Shown piece after piece: positions 19,700-28,511 of a stretch of DNA of 64,000 bases. Source of the DNA: Candidatus Gromoviella agglomerans (lineage in GTDB: Bacteria > Pseudomonadota > Alphaproteobacteria > CAJXXZ01 > G021065005); contig NZ_CP069247.1 in the NCBI RefSeq assembly GCF_021065005.1, positions 372,001 through 436,000 on the forward strand. The letters are read 5' to 3'. Each line of letters starts with the position of its first letter. The stretch's first letter is position 1. Under the pieces are notes generated by a model. It ran no database searches, had not been told where the DNA came from, and was given only the letters and a program-made list of their open reading frames with translations. The translations under genes and the position numbers were made by a program.

Positions 19700-20956
19700 T
19701 CATGTATTCATTTGATGAAAAAATTCTTCATTTGATGAAGACTTCTTTATTTTATCTATCAAAAAATCCATTCCTTCAACCGCACCCATAGGAGATATGA
19801 CTTTTCTCAAAATTCTCACTCTAGAAATTTCATCATTTGAAAATAGCAGATCTTCTTTTCTTGTTCCTGATTTATTTATTTCTATACAAGGAAAAATTCT
19901 TTTTTCCTGTAATCTTCTATCTAAAACCAACTCCATATTGCCTGTACCCTTAAACTCTTCAAAAATTACTTCATCCATTTTTGATCCTGTCTCTACTAGA
20001 GCTGTTGCTATAATAGTCAAAGAACCACCTTCTTCTATGTTTCTAGCTGCTCCAAAAAATCTTTTTGGTTTTTGAAGAGCTGTAGAATCAACACCACCAG
20101 TTAAAACTCTACCGGAAGAAGGAATAAATGAGTTATAAGCCCTCGATAATCTAGTAATTCCATCCAATATTATAACAACATCTTTTTTCATCTCAACCAT
20201 TCTTTTTGCTCTTTCAAGCAATATCTCCGCAACCATCACATGTCTTGAAGGAGGTTCATCAAATGTTGAAGATATAATCTCAGCTTTTACTGATCTCATC
20301 ATATCTGTCACCTCTTCTGGTCTTTCATCTATCAAAAGTATCATTAAATGAACATCTTTATGATTTTCTTCCACCGCTTTGGCCAATTTTTGCAAAATCG
20401 TAGTCTTTCCTGCTTTAGGAGGAGCAACAATGAGTCCTCTTTGACCAAATCCTATAGGAGCAATCAAATCGATAAGTCGAAGAGTTACATCTGAATCCTT
20501 TTCAAGATGAAGGTTTATTCTTCTAGATGGATAAATCGGAGTGAGATCTCCAAAACGCTTAATTCCAGCTCTCATTGAAGCTTTCTTTGCTGTTTCTAAA
20601 TTAATCTGTAAAATTTCTTTACAAGAAAAATATCTATCACTTTTATTTTGATGAAAAATCTCACAAGTAATGAAATCTCCAGTTCTTAGACCAAAATTCA
20701 CAATCTGTTGTGGAGAGATGTATATGTCAAAACCACTAGGAAGATAATTACTCTCCTTATATCTCAAAAATCCAAATCCTTCTTGAAATACATGCAAAAC
20801 ACCGTTAGAAATCACACTTTCTTTGGTAGAGTTAATAATTCCAAAAATTAAATCCCTTTGATTTAAGAAATCATCTTGAATTTCTTTTTTCTTAGCAATT
20901 TTTTCTAAATCAAGATAACTTGATGATATTAAACTTTCTAAAATGATGTTTTTCAA
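19700..20956 (-). CDS. rho: Transcription termination factor Rho
   Basis: 418 residues, full length. The N-terminal RNA-binding domain has GFGFLRYKESNYLPSGFDIYIS, and the motor domain has the P-loop APPKAGKTTIL, Walker B ILLIDERPEEVTDM, the Q loop and R-loop region SGRVLTGGVDSTAL and KRFFGAARNIEEGGSLT. It unwinds RNA to release transcripts and is a cytoplasmic hexamer. It borders the candidate replication origin on its upstream side. Confidence 0.98.
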   Translation of the reverse strand: MKNIILESLISSSYLDLEKIAKKKEIQDDFLNQRDLIFGIINSTKESVISNGVLHVFQEGFGFLRYKESNYLPSGFDIYISPQQIVNFGLRTGDFITCEIFHQNKSDRYFSCKEILQINLETAKKASMRAGIKRFGDLTPIYPSRRINLHLEKDSDVTLRLIDLIAPIGFGQRGLIVAPPKAGKTTILQKLAKAVEENHKDVHLMILLIDERPEEVTDMMRSVKAEIISSTFDEPPSRHVMVAEILLERAKRMVEMKKDVVIILDGITRLSRAYNSFIPSSGRVLTGGVDSTALQKPKRFFGAARNIEEGGSLTIIATALVETGSKMDEVIFEEFKGTGNMELVLDRRLQEKRIFPCIEINKSGTRKEDLLFSNDEISRVRILRKVISPMGAVEGMDFLIDKIKKSSSNEEFFHQMNT

Positions 20957-21303
20957 CGAATTAAATTTTAAACTTCATTCTTGAATGATACAATTTTTAG
21001 AATCTTTCTAACAAGGTTTTTATAACAATAATAATAATAATATAAATATATGTTGTTTATGGAGCTGTGGATAAATACCAATTTTTCATAAAATCTATAA
21101 AATTACTCAATATTATTGAGTATTTTAACTTTTTTGAGGTATGTGAGTAATCTGTTGAGAATTTGTGAATAATTTTGTTTTTCATTTTTTTATTCACACT
21201 TTATCAACAGGATATATACAAGATATATACAACATATCAACAGATTTAAATAATTGAATTTTTGAAAAAAAAAAGTACAATGTAGAAAATATTTTTCGTA
21301 AAA
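20957..21303. other. Candidate chromosomal replication origin (oriC)
   Basis: A 347-bp, very AT-rich gap between divergent rho and rpmG. It holds one perfect DnaA box (TGTGGATAA, 21066-21074, minus orientation) and single-mismatch boxes TGTGAATAA at 21164-21172, TTATTCACA at 21190-21198 and TTATCAACA at 21201-21209. A related ATATCAACA lies at 21234-21242, and there is a perfect inverted repeat at 21104-21122. Genes switch from mostly minus to mostly plus here, and the plus strand changes from C-rich to G-rich. The nearby parA, parB, mipZ and parS sites fit an origin domain. Not proven. Confidence 0.55.
21104..21122. repeat. Perfect inverted repeat in the candidate origin
   Basis: TACTCAATA and TATTGAGTA are separated by one base, a perfect 9-bp dyad. 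It is followed by an AT-rich stretch. It could be an unwinding or protein-binding element of the origin, an operator for rho, or a hairpin. No T run in the correct register supports a terminator. Confidence 0.5.
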
Positions 21304-21468
21304 ATGGCTGCTAAGAAAAAATTGCATGTAAAAATGAAGAGTACTCAATCTCATTTTTTTTATGTCTCAAGAAGAAATCCTAAGAATACAACTGAAAAAC
21401 TTGTGTTAAAAAAATATGATCCCGTCATTAGAAAGCATGTTGATTTTAAAGAAGCTTCTCTCAAATAG
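21304..21468 (+). CDS. rpmG: 50S ribosomal protein L33
   Basis: 54 residues. It reads [34 protein letters not shown], then [14 protein letters not shown], which is a clear L33 of the cysteine-free type. It is the first plus-strand gene after the candidate origin and precedes rpsB by 65 bp. Confidence 0.95.
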   Translation: MAAKKKLHVKMKSTQSHFFYVSRRNPKNTTEKLVLKKYDPVIRKHVDFKEASLK

Positions 21469-21533
21469 TGTTAATGTTAGTTGATATTTTTTGTTTTTTT
21501 TGATAACCTGCACCAGTTTTCTTTTTTTCTTTT

Positions 21534-22325
21534 ATGATATCGCCTAATTTTTCGGTTCAAGACATGGTTGATGCAAGGTTGCATTGGGGGCATAAGTCCA
21601 ATAAACATAATCCCCTTATGGATGAGTATATATTTAAGAACAGTGGCGGAATATCGATAATAGATTTGAGAAAGACATATAAATTAATGCAGGATGCTTT
21701 ATCTTTTCTTTACAAGATGGCTAAATCTGGAGAGAGAATCCTTTTTGTTGGAACTAAGGAAAATGCTTGTCATATAATAAAAGAAACTGCTGAATCTACA
21801 GGTCAATACCATGTTACTAGCAAATGGCTTGGAGGAATGTTGACTAACTGGTCAACAATAAAAAAATCTATAAAGAGAATGGATGATCTTGAGCAATTTC
21901 TTCAAAAAGATTCTTATACCAAAAAAGAGAAGAGTATTTTTTCTAAAGACCTTGAGAAATCAATAAAAAATCTAAGTGGTGTCAGAAAAATGAGCGACTT
22001 ACCTAAAGTTTTAGTGGTTTTGGATGCAAAAAGAGAAGTTGTTGCCATTACGGAAGCTAAGAAGATGAATATTCCTATCATATGTATCGTTGATACAAAT
22101 GTTGATCCGAGAGGAATAGAGTATCCGATTCCTGGAAATGATGACAGTGAAATTGCAATTTCTTTTTACTTTCATCATTTTAAGGATGCTATATTGCAAG
22201 GTTTGAATGATGGTTTATCATCAGTTAAGAATAAAACATTGAAAGAAGCTAGTGTTGAAGAAGAGTTGGTTAATACTTTTAGTCAGGACTCAGACGAAGG
22301 AAAAGGAGTTAAAAATGAACACTGA
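21534..22325 (+). CDS. rpsB: 30S ribosomal protein S2
   Basis: 263 residues. It shows the S2 landmarks ARLHWGHKSNKHNPLMDEYIF, ILFVGTKENA, SKWLGGMLTNWSTIKKSI and CIVDTNVDPRGIEYPIPGNDDS. The last 11 bases overlap the start of tsf, so the two are translationally coupled. The usual downstream pyrH and frr are not here but at 40.4 and 30.3 kb. Confidence 0.98.
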   Translation: MISPNFSVQDMVDARLHWGHKSNKHNPLMDEYIFKNSGGISIIDLRKTYKLMQDALSFLYKMAKSGERILFVGTKENACHIIKETAESTGQYHVTSKWLGGMLTNWSTIKKSIKRMDDLEQFLQKDSYTKKEKSIFSKDLEKSIKNLSGVRKMSDLPKVLVVLDAKREVVAITEAKKMNIPIICIVDTNVDPRGIEYPIPGNDDSEIAISFYFHHFKDAILQGLNDGLSSVKNKTLKEASVEEELVNTFSQDSDEGKGVKNEH

Positions 22326-23181
22326 GCTAATAAAAAAATTAAGAGATATGACTTCGGCTGGTTTATCAGATTGTAAAAAAGCTTTAAATGAAACTGATGG
22401 TAATTTGGATGAAGCTCTAAAGTGGCTTCGTGCAAGGAGTTTGTCTATTTTAAACAAAAAATCCGATAGAGAAACATCTGAGGGTTGTATTGTTTTAAAA
22501 GTTTTTGATAACTTGGGTGTGATGTCACATGTGAAGTGTGAGACAGATTTTGCTGCAAAAAGTGATTCTTTTTTGTTTTTTGTTAGGAATTTCATTAATT
22601 TTATGCATAAAAATTGTAGTTTAGATAGAAATCAGATCGAAGAGCATTTTAAGTCTACGTTAGCTGATGTGAGTAATGAAGGTTATTGCGCTTTATCTTT
22701 AGGTGAAAACATAACTTGCGGAGATTTCTTTGCTGTGAAGGGTGAAAATATTTTTTCCTATGTTCACGATCCTATCTGTTCAAAAAAATCTGACATCGAT
22801 CTTGGAGTAAAAATCGGAAAAGTTGGTGTGATTTTGTCTCTAAAATCTGATTGTGATACTAGTGATTTGAATGAGATTGCAACAAATTTGTGTATGCATA
22901 TAGCCTATCATAAGCCGCAATTCATGAATAGGGATGAAGTTTCACAGAAGGTAATCGATGAAGAATCATCGGTTTTGATAGAGAAACTTAAGCAGAGTGG
23001 AATTGAAAATGATCCTCATTTTGAGGCTAGGCTCGATAAGATTTTACGAGGAATTTGTTTAAATGATCAGAATTTTGTTAAAGATGAGAAAATAAGTGTT
23101 AAAACTTATTTAATGAATGAATCAATGAAATTTGGAAAAGATATTGTTATCAGTGATTTTATGGTCATGAGCGTGAAGTAA
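22315..23181 (+). CDS. tsf: Elongation factor Ts
   Basis: 288 residues from the ATG at 22315, preceded by an AAGGAG Shine-Dalgarno inside the rpsB end. The N-terminal UBA-like module ELIKKLRDMTSAGLSDCKKAL and the EF-Tu-contacting block VKCETDFAAKSDSFLFF identify it. It regenerates EF-Tu-GTP. It forms an operon with rpsB. The open frame extends upstream to 22252, but those codons are out-of-frame rpsB sequence. Confidence 0.97.
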   Translation: MNTELIKKLRDMTSAGLSDCKKALNETDGNLDEALKWLRARSLSILNKKSDRETSEGCIVLKVFDNLGVMSHVKCETDFAAKSDSFLFFVRNFINFMHKNCSLDRNQIEEHFKSTLADVSNEGYCALSLGENITCGDFFAVKGENIFSYVHDPICSKKSDIDLGVKIGKVGVILSLKSDCDTSDLNEIATNLCMHIAYHKPQFMNRDEVSQKVIDEESSVLIEKLKQSGIENDPHFEARLDKILRGICLNDQNFVKDEKISVKTYLMNESMKFGKDIVISDFMVMSVK

Positions 23182-23388
23182 ATATTTTTTGATTTGGACA
23201 ATCTGTACAACTTGATATTGTGTTTTGTTAACAAAAATCGATAAAGTTTAATCAATTTTTCAGTGAATTTTCACTTTTCTGCAATTTCTCAATATTAATA
23301 ATAATAGAGTTTTTTTGTATAAAAAAATATTATAAACGAATAATAGATCAGCCTATGTCAAGATGTGAGCAAAAAATCTCTCATTAAG

Positions 23389-23655
23389 TCAATGAATCCA
23401 TTGGGATATAATTATCATAAAAGTTGCTAAACTTATAACGATTGAGGTCAAAATCATCGCTTGGGCAAGTGGATTTGACATTTTTTTTGTGCTATTTTTG
23501 GTGAGAATTAAGTTTGTGATTTTATCAAAATCAAGAAATTTTTCGATTGTAACAACATTTTTTGTAGAAAAAGCCTTATGGAGAGTCAGTTTTGAATCTA
23601 TCAAATTTGCAAAAATATCAGAAAAGTTCGCACGGAATTGTTCCACGTGGAACAA
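23389..23655 (-). pseudogene. Truncated duplicate of the mrpC 3' end
   Basis: A minus-strand frame of up to 88 codons is identical to the last 88 residues of MrpC at 34494. It ends with the third membrane helix (NPLAQAMILTSIVISLATF). The first two helices of MrpC are missing. The frame begins at a TTG inside the parS palindrome with no ribosome-binding site. It is probably non-functional as a protein, yet its sequence has not drifted from the intact copy, implying recent duplication, gene conversion or selection on the DNA itself. Confidence 0.85.
23639..23654. promoter_or_regulatory. parS-like ParB binding site 1
   Basis: TGTTCCACGTGGAACA is a perfect 16-bp palindrome, extended to 22 bp at 23636-23657. 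It matches the bacterial parS pattern (GTTnCACGTGnAAC). It lies in copy 1 of the 427-bp repeat, about 2.5 kb from the candidate origin. Confidence 0.85.
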
Positions 23656-23805
23656 TTTAACGAAGATTGCATTATACCTGAGATTTTTTTTAACAATTCT
23701 TAGGACATTTTTATCCTCTTTTGAACAGAAATTTTTATGCTTTTTTTGATTTTTGATGCGAAATCTTTCTCCAAAATATGAAATTGAAAATTTTTGAGTC
23801 TTGAC

Positions 23806-24717
23806 TTATATAAAATTTCTTGTCATTGCTAGAAATTTGCTTTTTCTATTGCTTGCGTTATCACAATTTTGCATAGCAGAAATTTCTGCTAAAATTACTC
23901 GCTTTACATTTTGAATTGTATCGAAGTGATTTCTATGAGCTCCACCAATAGGTTCTTCGATTATTAAATCTATAATGCCCATCTTAAGCAAATCTTGTGC
24001 TGTTATTTTTTGATTTTTCGCTGCAATTTCCTTGTAATTTGTATTTTTCCACAAAATGCTTGAACAACCTTCTGGAGAAATAGTAGAGTACACTGAATGT
24101 TCGAGCATTATAACCTTATTAGCTAGAGAAATTGCAATTGCACCTCCAGATCCGCCTTCACCTATGATGACTGATATATTCGAAACATTCATTTCAACGG
24201 ATTCGTACATTGAGCGTGCTATAGAGTAGGATTGACCTCGTTTTTCTGCTTGAAGTCCGGGAAATGCTCCTGGAGTATCTACCAGAGATATGATAGGCAT
24301 TTTAAAATCTTGTGCTAATTTAATTGCTCTCATGAATTTTCTGTATCCTTCAGGGTGAGACATTCCGAAATTCGTCTTATTTTTGCCGCTTTTGTCATTT
24401 CCGCATATTACAACAGAAATTTTGTCTATTAGTCCTATTCCACATACCATTGCATTATCGTTACCGTTACATTTATCACCTAATATTTCAAAAAACTCTG
24501 ATGTCATGCCGTTTATATAGTCACGAACATTTGGTCTGTTTTCATGTCGTGCAACCAAAACCTTTTCCCACGGAGACAAATTTTGGTATATTTGTTGAAG
24601 CATGGCATTTCTCTTTATCATTAGTAATTCAGCTGATTTTTCATTCTGATTTAGAGAAGAAATTTCATTGTCGAGCTTTTCTACTTCTGATTCAAAGCTC
24701 AAGTATTTTATGTTCAT
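23806..24717 (-). CDS. accA: Acetyl-CoA carboxylase carboxyltransferase subunit alpha
   Basis: 303 residues from the ATG at 24717, whose start (MNIKYLSFESEVEKLDNEI) aligns with the E. coli AccA N-terminus; the frame is open to an ATG at 24777, which would give 323. Crotonase-fold motifs include HPEGYRKFMRAIKLA, ISLVDTPGAFPGLQAEKRGQ and GEGGSGGAIAI. It forms the carboxyltransferase with AccD, which is not in this window. accC is close by at 25.97 kb and accB at 37.9 kb. Confidence 0.96.
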   Translation of the reverse strand: MNIKYLSFESEVEKLDNEISSLNQNEKSAELLMIKRNAMLQQIYQNLSPWEKVLVARHENRPNVRDYINGMTSEFFEILGDKCNGNDNAMVCGIGLIDKISVVICGNDKSGKNKTNFGMSHPEGYRKFMRAIKLAQDFKMPIISLVDTPGAFPGLQAEKRGQSYSIARSMYESVEMNVSNISVIIGEGGSGGAIAISLANKVIMLEHSVYSTISPEGCSSILWKNTNYKEIAAKNQKITAQDLLKMGIIDLIIEEPIGGAHRNHFDTIQNVKRVILAEISAMQNCDNASNRKSKFLAMTRNFI

Positions 24718-24859
24718 TTTATCATAAATATTTTTGCAAATCTTATCAGATATTTTGGGAATTTTATATAAATTCAAATATTAATAAATAGAATTTTGAG
24801 CAAATATAGTCATTTTGTCACTGTATAGTATACTATGGCAAAGTGTGAGGATTTTTTGC

Positions 24860-25783
24860 ATGAACAGAAGTGTGATTTCGATTTGTGGTAGAGATTCAAT
24901 GAGTTTTCTTCAAAGAATGGTATCACAAAAAATATCTTTAAACTCTTGCTATTCATTGCTTTTAAATCGATCTGGATTTTGCTTATATGATTTTTTTGTA
25001 ATTCCTGTTGAAAATGAATTTCTAATCGATATCGATTTAGAGCGTTCCGATGATTTTATGGAGCATCTTAGAAAATATATTCTCTCTAGTGATGTTTCCA
25101 TTAATAAATGCAACTTTCAAGTATGCTCATCAAGAAATTTTCTTGATGTTGGGGTGTTTATAAAAAATGAAATTTTTGATGAAAGTATTTACGAAAAATC
25201 ATCCGAAAATAGAGAAATTATTGCTTATAGAGACACTAGATTTTTTGACATGGGGTATAGATACATAATAAAAAGCTTCTTCTCGACTGATAATTTATAT
25301 GAATTTGATGTGTACTCTGATTATAAAAAAAGAATGATCGAAAATTGTATTCCAAATAAAATCGTTCCTGAAATTTACACACCATTTCATTATAATTTAC
25401 ATAAATTGAATGCAATATCTGATAAAAAGGGATGTTATGTTGGGCAAGAATCAATTAACAGATTCAAGAATTTTGAATCTATAAGAAAGAGGTTAGCTTG
25501 TGTTTCATTCAAGAAAGCTAATGAAAACGATTTCGCAGAGTATATCAATATAAATCAGTTGAATTTAAATGATTTATTTTGTTTATGTGAAAGTGTGATG
25601 AATTTAAGCACAAAATGTTTGAATGAATTTGAAGAGTGTTTTGTTAATTTTGATGAAAGCATAATTTGCTTGAAAATTGTTGACTCATGTCATATTGGAA
25701 AAGAGTTTACGTTTTCATTTCTAGATCAATTATGGAATGTATGTATATATATTCCCAACTACATGCAAGAATTAACAATCTAA
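24860..25783 (+). CDS. ygfZ: Folate-dependent Fe-S cluster maintenance protein YgfZ
   Basis: 307 residues from the ATG at 24860 (GTGAGG upstream). The YgfZ hallmark K-G-C-Y-x-G-Q-E is present as DKKGCYVGQESINR in the central region, and the N-terminal part has the GcvT-like pattern SICGRDSMSFLQRMVSQ. YgfZ supports certain Fe-S enzymes using a folate. It shares the gap with accA, which is divergent. The C-terminal domain is divergent from model proteins. Confidence 0.9.
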   Translation: MNRSVISICGRDSMSFLQRMVSQKISLNSCYSLLLNRSGFCLYDFFVIPVENEFLIDIDLERSDDFMEHLRKYILSSDVSINKCNFQVCSSRNFLDVGVFIKNEIFDESIYEKSSENREIIAYRDTRFFDMGYRYIIKSFFSTDNLYEFDVYSDYKKRMIENCIPNKIVPEIYTPFHYNLHKLNAISDKKGCYVGQESINRFKNFESIRKRLACVSFKKANENDFAEYININQLNLNDLFCLCESVMNLSTKCLNEFEECFVNFDESIICLKIVDSCHIGKEFTFSFLDQLWNVCIYIPNYMQELTI

Positions 25784-25966
25784 ATTCGATGAAGTTGGTG
25801 CGAAAAAATTTCTGAACTTATGAATTGATTTTAAAGGTTTGTATAACTTTTCATGATATTACTTTTACTTTACGATTCTATAGATACAATAAATTGATTT
25901 GAAAAATACACACTTGAAGATTATGCGGTTTTGTTTAAACTATCGATATTGTGTTTGATTATTGAA

Positions 25967-27307
25967 ATGTTTAATAAAATTTTGATTGCTAGCAGGGGTG
26001 ATGCCGCCTTGCGAATAGTCCGAGCGTGTAAAGAAATGGCAATAAAGGTCGTTTCGGTTTATTCTACAGCTGATGCAAATTTACCTCATTTAAAGATGTC
26101 TGATGAAACTGTGTGCATAGGAGGTCCGTTGCCAAAAGATAGCTATCTTAATCTACCAAACATAATGTCTGCAGCGTGGTTAACTAATGTAGATGCAATA
26201 CATCCAGGAATCGGTTTTCTATCAGAAAATGATGAATTTGCACGTGTTGTTGAAACTAGTGGATTAACATTTATAGGCCCATCTCCTGAAAGTATTGCTA
26301 TGATGGGAAATAAAATTTCAGCAAAAAAAGTTGCAAAAGAAATGGGACTTAATGTTATTGAAGGTTCGGATGGAGCTGTCTCAAAGACAGAAGCTGATTT
26401 TTTTGCTAACAAGATTGGCTATCCAGTTCTCGTCAAAGCAGTTGCTGGTGGTGCTGGAAGAGGTATCAGAATTGCTCATAATAGAAATGAACTTATATCG
26501 GTGATTGAAAATGCAAAAAGTGAAGCCAAAAGTTCATTTGGATCGGATGAGATATATATCGAGAAATATCTCCCAACTCCACGTCACATTGAGGTACAAA
26601 TTATATGCGATAAACACAGGAATGCAGTCCATTTAGGTGAAAGAGAGTGCTCGATTCAGAGGAAATATCAAAAATTATGGGAAGAAGCTCCTTCTTCAAA
26701 ATTAACTCCTGATGAACGTAAATTTGTATGTGAAATGGCAAGAGATTTTGCTCAAAAAATGAATTATGTGGGTCTTGGCACTATGGAATTTCTATACCAA
26801 GACGGAAAATTTTACTTTATGGAAATGAATACTAGATTGCAAATTGAACATACTATTACTGAAATGGTGACTGGAATTGATTTAGTCAAGGAGCAAATAA
26901 AAATTGCTGCTGGAGAAAAATTATCCTTTCACCAGTCTGATGTGAAAATTGATGGATTTGCAATAGAATGTAGAATTAATGCAGAAAATGAGAAATTTGT
27001 ATCATCACCAGGTTTGATAGAAGAATATGTTGTTCCAGGTGGATATGGCATTCGAATTGATAGCTACGCATATGCAGGGTACAAAGTTCAACCATATTAT
27101 GATAGCATGATATCGAAATTGATAGCTTACGGAAAGACTAGAAGTGAGTGTATTAGTAGATTAAATCGAGCTCTGGATGAATACAAAATTTCTGGAATAG
27201 ATACCAACATTTTACTACATAAGAAGATGATTTCTCTTGATGAAATGCATAATGCAGATTATAATGTCAAATCGCTCGAAAAATGGATTGAAACTGGAAA
27301 AATTTGA
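25967..27307 (+). CDS. accC: Acetyl-CoA carboxylase biotin carboxylase subunit
   Basis: 446 residues from the ATG at 25967, which matches the family N-terminus MFNKILIASRGDAALRIVRA. The ATP-grasp fold is complete: GAGRGIRIAHN, YLPTPRHIEVQI, GERECSIQRKYQKLWEEAPS, and the catalytic MEMNTRLQIEHTITEMVTGIDLV. It carboxylates the biotin of AccB. The frame is open to 25931, but those codons are extra. It is not next to accB, unlike in most bacteria. Confidence 0.97.
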   Translation: MFNKILIASRGDAALRIVRACKEMAIKVVSVYSTADANLPHLKMSDETVCIGGPLPKDSYLNLPNIMSAAWLTNVDAIHPGIGFLSENDEFARVVETSGLTFIGPSPESIAMMGNKISAKKVAKEMGLNVIEGSDGAVSKTEADFFANKIGYPVLVKAVAGGAGRGIRIAHNRNELISVIENAKSEAKSSFGSDEIYIEKYLPTPRHIEVQIICDKHRNAVHLGERECSIQRKYQKLWEEAPSSKLTPDERKFVCEMARDFAQKMNYVGLGTMEFLYQDGKFYFMEMNTRLQIEHTITEMVTGIDLVKEQIKIAAGEKLSFHQSDVKIDGFAIECRINAENEKFVSSPGLIEEYVVPGGYGIRIDSYAYAGYKVQPYYDSMISKLIAYGKTRSECISRLNRALDEYKISGIDTNILLHKKMISLDEMHNADYNVKSLEKWIETGKI

Positions 27308-27364
27308 AGATACATTTTAGTGATACTTTATAGATAATCAAAAGCAATATATTTGAGAGTTAAA

Positions 27365-27535
27365 TGAGATAGTTTTCTGAATTGATTCAAAAAAATCACT
27401 ATTATTGATAGACATCCCAAGAATGATTGTTGAGATCAAAAATACAAGGCTATTGCGTCAAATCGAGAGAAAAAAAATGTACTATTTATCTGCGTGATTC
27501 CTGAATTTTTGAAATTATTTTTCTAAATTTTCTCT
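27365..27535 (-). pseudogene. Decayed copy of the mrpA 5' end
   Basis: This non-coding stretch aligns by eye, with several indels, to 37635-37810, the start region and first 50 or so codons of mrpA. Shared blocks include gagagaaaaaaa, atgtacta, a 20-base block near cgaatttttgaaatta, and ttttctaaat in the upstream leader. The reading frame is lost. It keeps the orientation of mrpA and lies about 4 kb above the mrpC fragment, mirroring the mrpC-mrpA order at 34.5-37.8 kb. Confidence 0.65.
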
Positions 27536-27600
27536 ATCATTGATTTATAGTAAAATGCTAGTTTCATTTGCAATTTTTGTATATTGATACAAATTTTAAC

Positions 27601-28350
27601 TTATTGATTATTTCTTACTTCTTGCTTGAATTTTGTAATTCCTATTCTGTCGATAAATGATCGATAAATACTTAGTAACTCCTTTACGTCATTTTTTTTG
27701 CTAAAATCAATCTCTCTTTGTAAGTCAGATAAATTCATAGAGTCCAAAGTAATAGAATCACCTAAAATAATACTCGATTCTCCGAAATCATCTTCGTATT
27801 TTCCAAATTCAAAAGAAATGTCATGCAATTTCATATTCATTGCAGAAAAAAAACCCTGAAAAAAGTCATTTACTCTTAGAGAAATAGACTCCATACACTC
27901 TAAATCATCTTTTGTTGCCCAAGAAAATGCAAGTATATGATCGTTATTTACCATGTCATCAATTTTATCACTATTGTTAAAGTAAAATTCCATGATTGGA
28001 TCGTCAAATACTATGAACTCGCTAATTGCAAATTTCTCAAACATTTCATTTGATGGACTATTTCGAATAACTATTCTAAAAGGAAACATTTCAAGTGATC
28101 GAATTAATTGCTCTTTAATATTTATTATGCGAATTGAGTGAGTTTTTATACCAATAAGATTAAGTTTTGACATAAAATATTGAGAAATTCTGTTATTAAA
28201 ACATCCTCGTCCATTAACAGAAAAAGGCTTGCCATTTATTAAAACTTCATCTTTAAATCGTTGAACCAACGTATTTCTCTCTGGTCCATGAAATAGGATT
28301 TTATCCCTTCCTTCATATATCTTATTTAGCCAATTATTCTTCATTATCAT
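27601..28350 (-). CDS. purC: Divergent SAICAR synthetase homologue (PurC-like)
   Basis: 249 residues. The overall pattern is PurC: NKIYEGRDKILFHG at the start, GRGCFNNRISQYFMSKL, EQLIRSLEMFPFRIVIRN, and LHDISFEFGKYEDD. It most resembles the orphan PurC of Rickettsia. Several signature residues are changed: the A-A/C-G-S/R after VVRN reads SPSN, the lysine of D-x-K-L-E-F-G is serine, and the S-P-D...R-x-W block reads TLDSMNL. No other purine-synthesis gene is in the window. It may have a different activity or be decaying, though the frame is intact. Confidence 0.78.
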   Translation of the reverse strand: MIMKNNWLNKIYEGRDKILFHGPERNTLVQRFKDEVLINGKPFSVNGRGCFNNRISQYFMSKLNLIGIKTHSIRIINIKEQLIRSLEMFPFRIVIRNSPSNEMFEKFAISEFIVFDDPIMEFYFNNSDKIDDMVNNDHILAFSWATKDDLECMESISLRVNDFFQGFFSAMNMKLHDISFEFGKYEDDFGESSIILGDSITLDSMNLSDLQREIDFSKKNDVKELLSIYRSFIDRIGITKFKQEVRNNQ

Positions 28351-28511
28351 ATCAATGATTCGAATTGTATAGATTTATATATCATATATACACACTATAT
28401 ACGATGTAATAAAGTATTATTAATTTCCTATTCAATATAATAAAATTATTGAAAATATCAAAAATACTTTTAATAACTGTATAATGTAGCCTAGATCAAG
28501 ATAATTTTACT

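Larger units (their letters stand above)
23372..23798. repeat. 427-bp direct repeat, copy 1
   Basis: This stretch matches 34477-34903 base for base by eye, in the same orientation. It contains the 3' end of mrpC on the minus strand and a parS-like palindrome. The left boundary is in an AAAAATCTCTC stretch and the right boundary directly after a TTTTTGAG. The flanks differ completely from those of copy 2. No terminal inverted repeats or transposase are visible, so it is not a recognisable insertion sequence. Confidence 0.93.

Noticed and set aside
21482-21509. TTGATA-17-TAACCT as an rpsB promoter
   Set aside because: The -10 matches only three of six bases, and T-rich DNA makes such matches common by chance.
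23489-23749. Plus-strand 86-codon frame, repeated exactly at 34594-34854
   Set aside because: It is the antisense reading of the mrpC 3' end in both copies of the 427-bp repeat. Its conservation follows from the DNA identity, with no ribosome-binding site or protein-like pattern.
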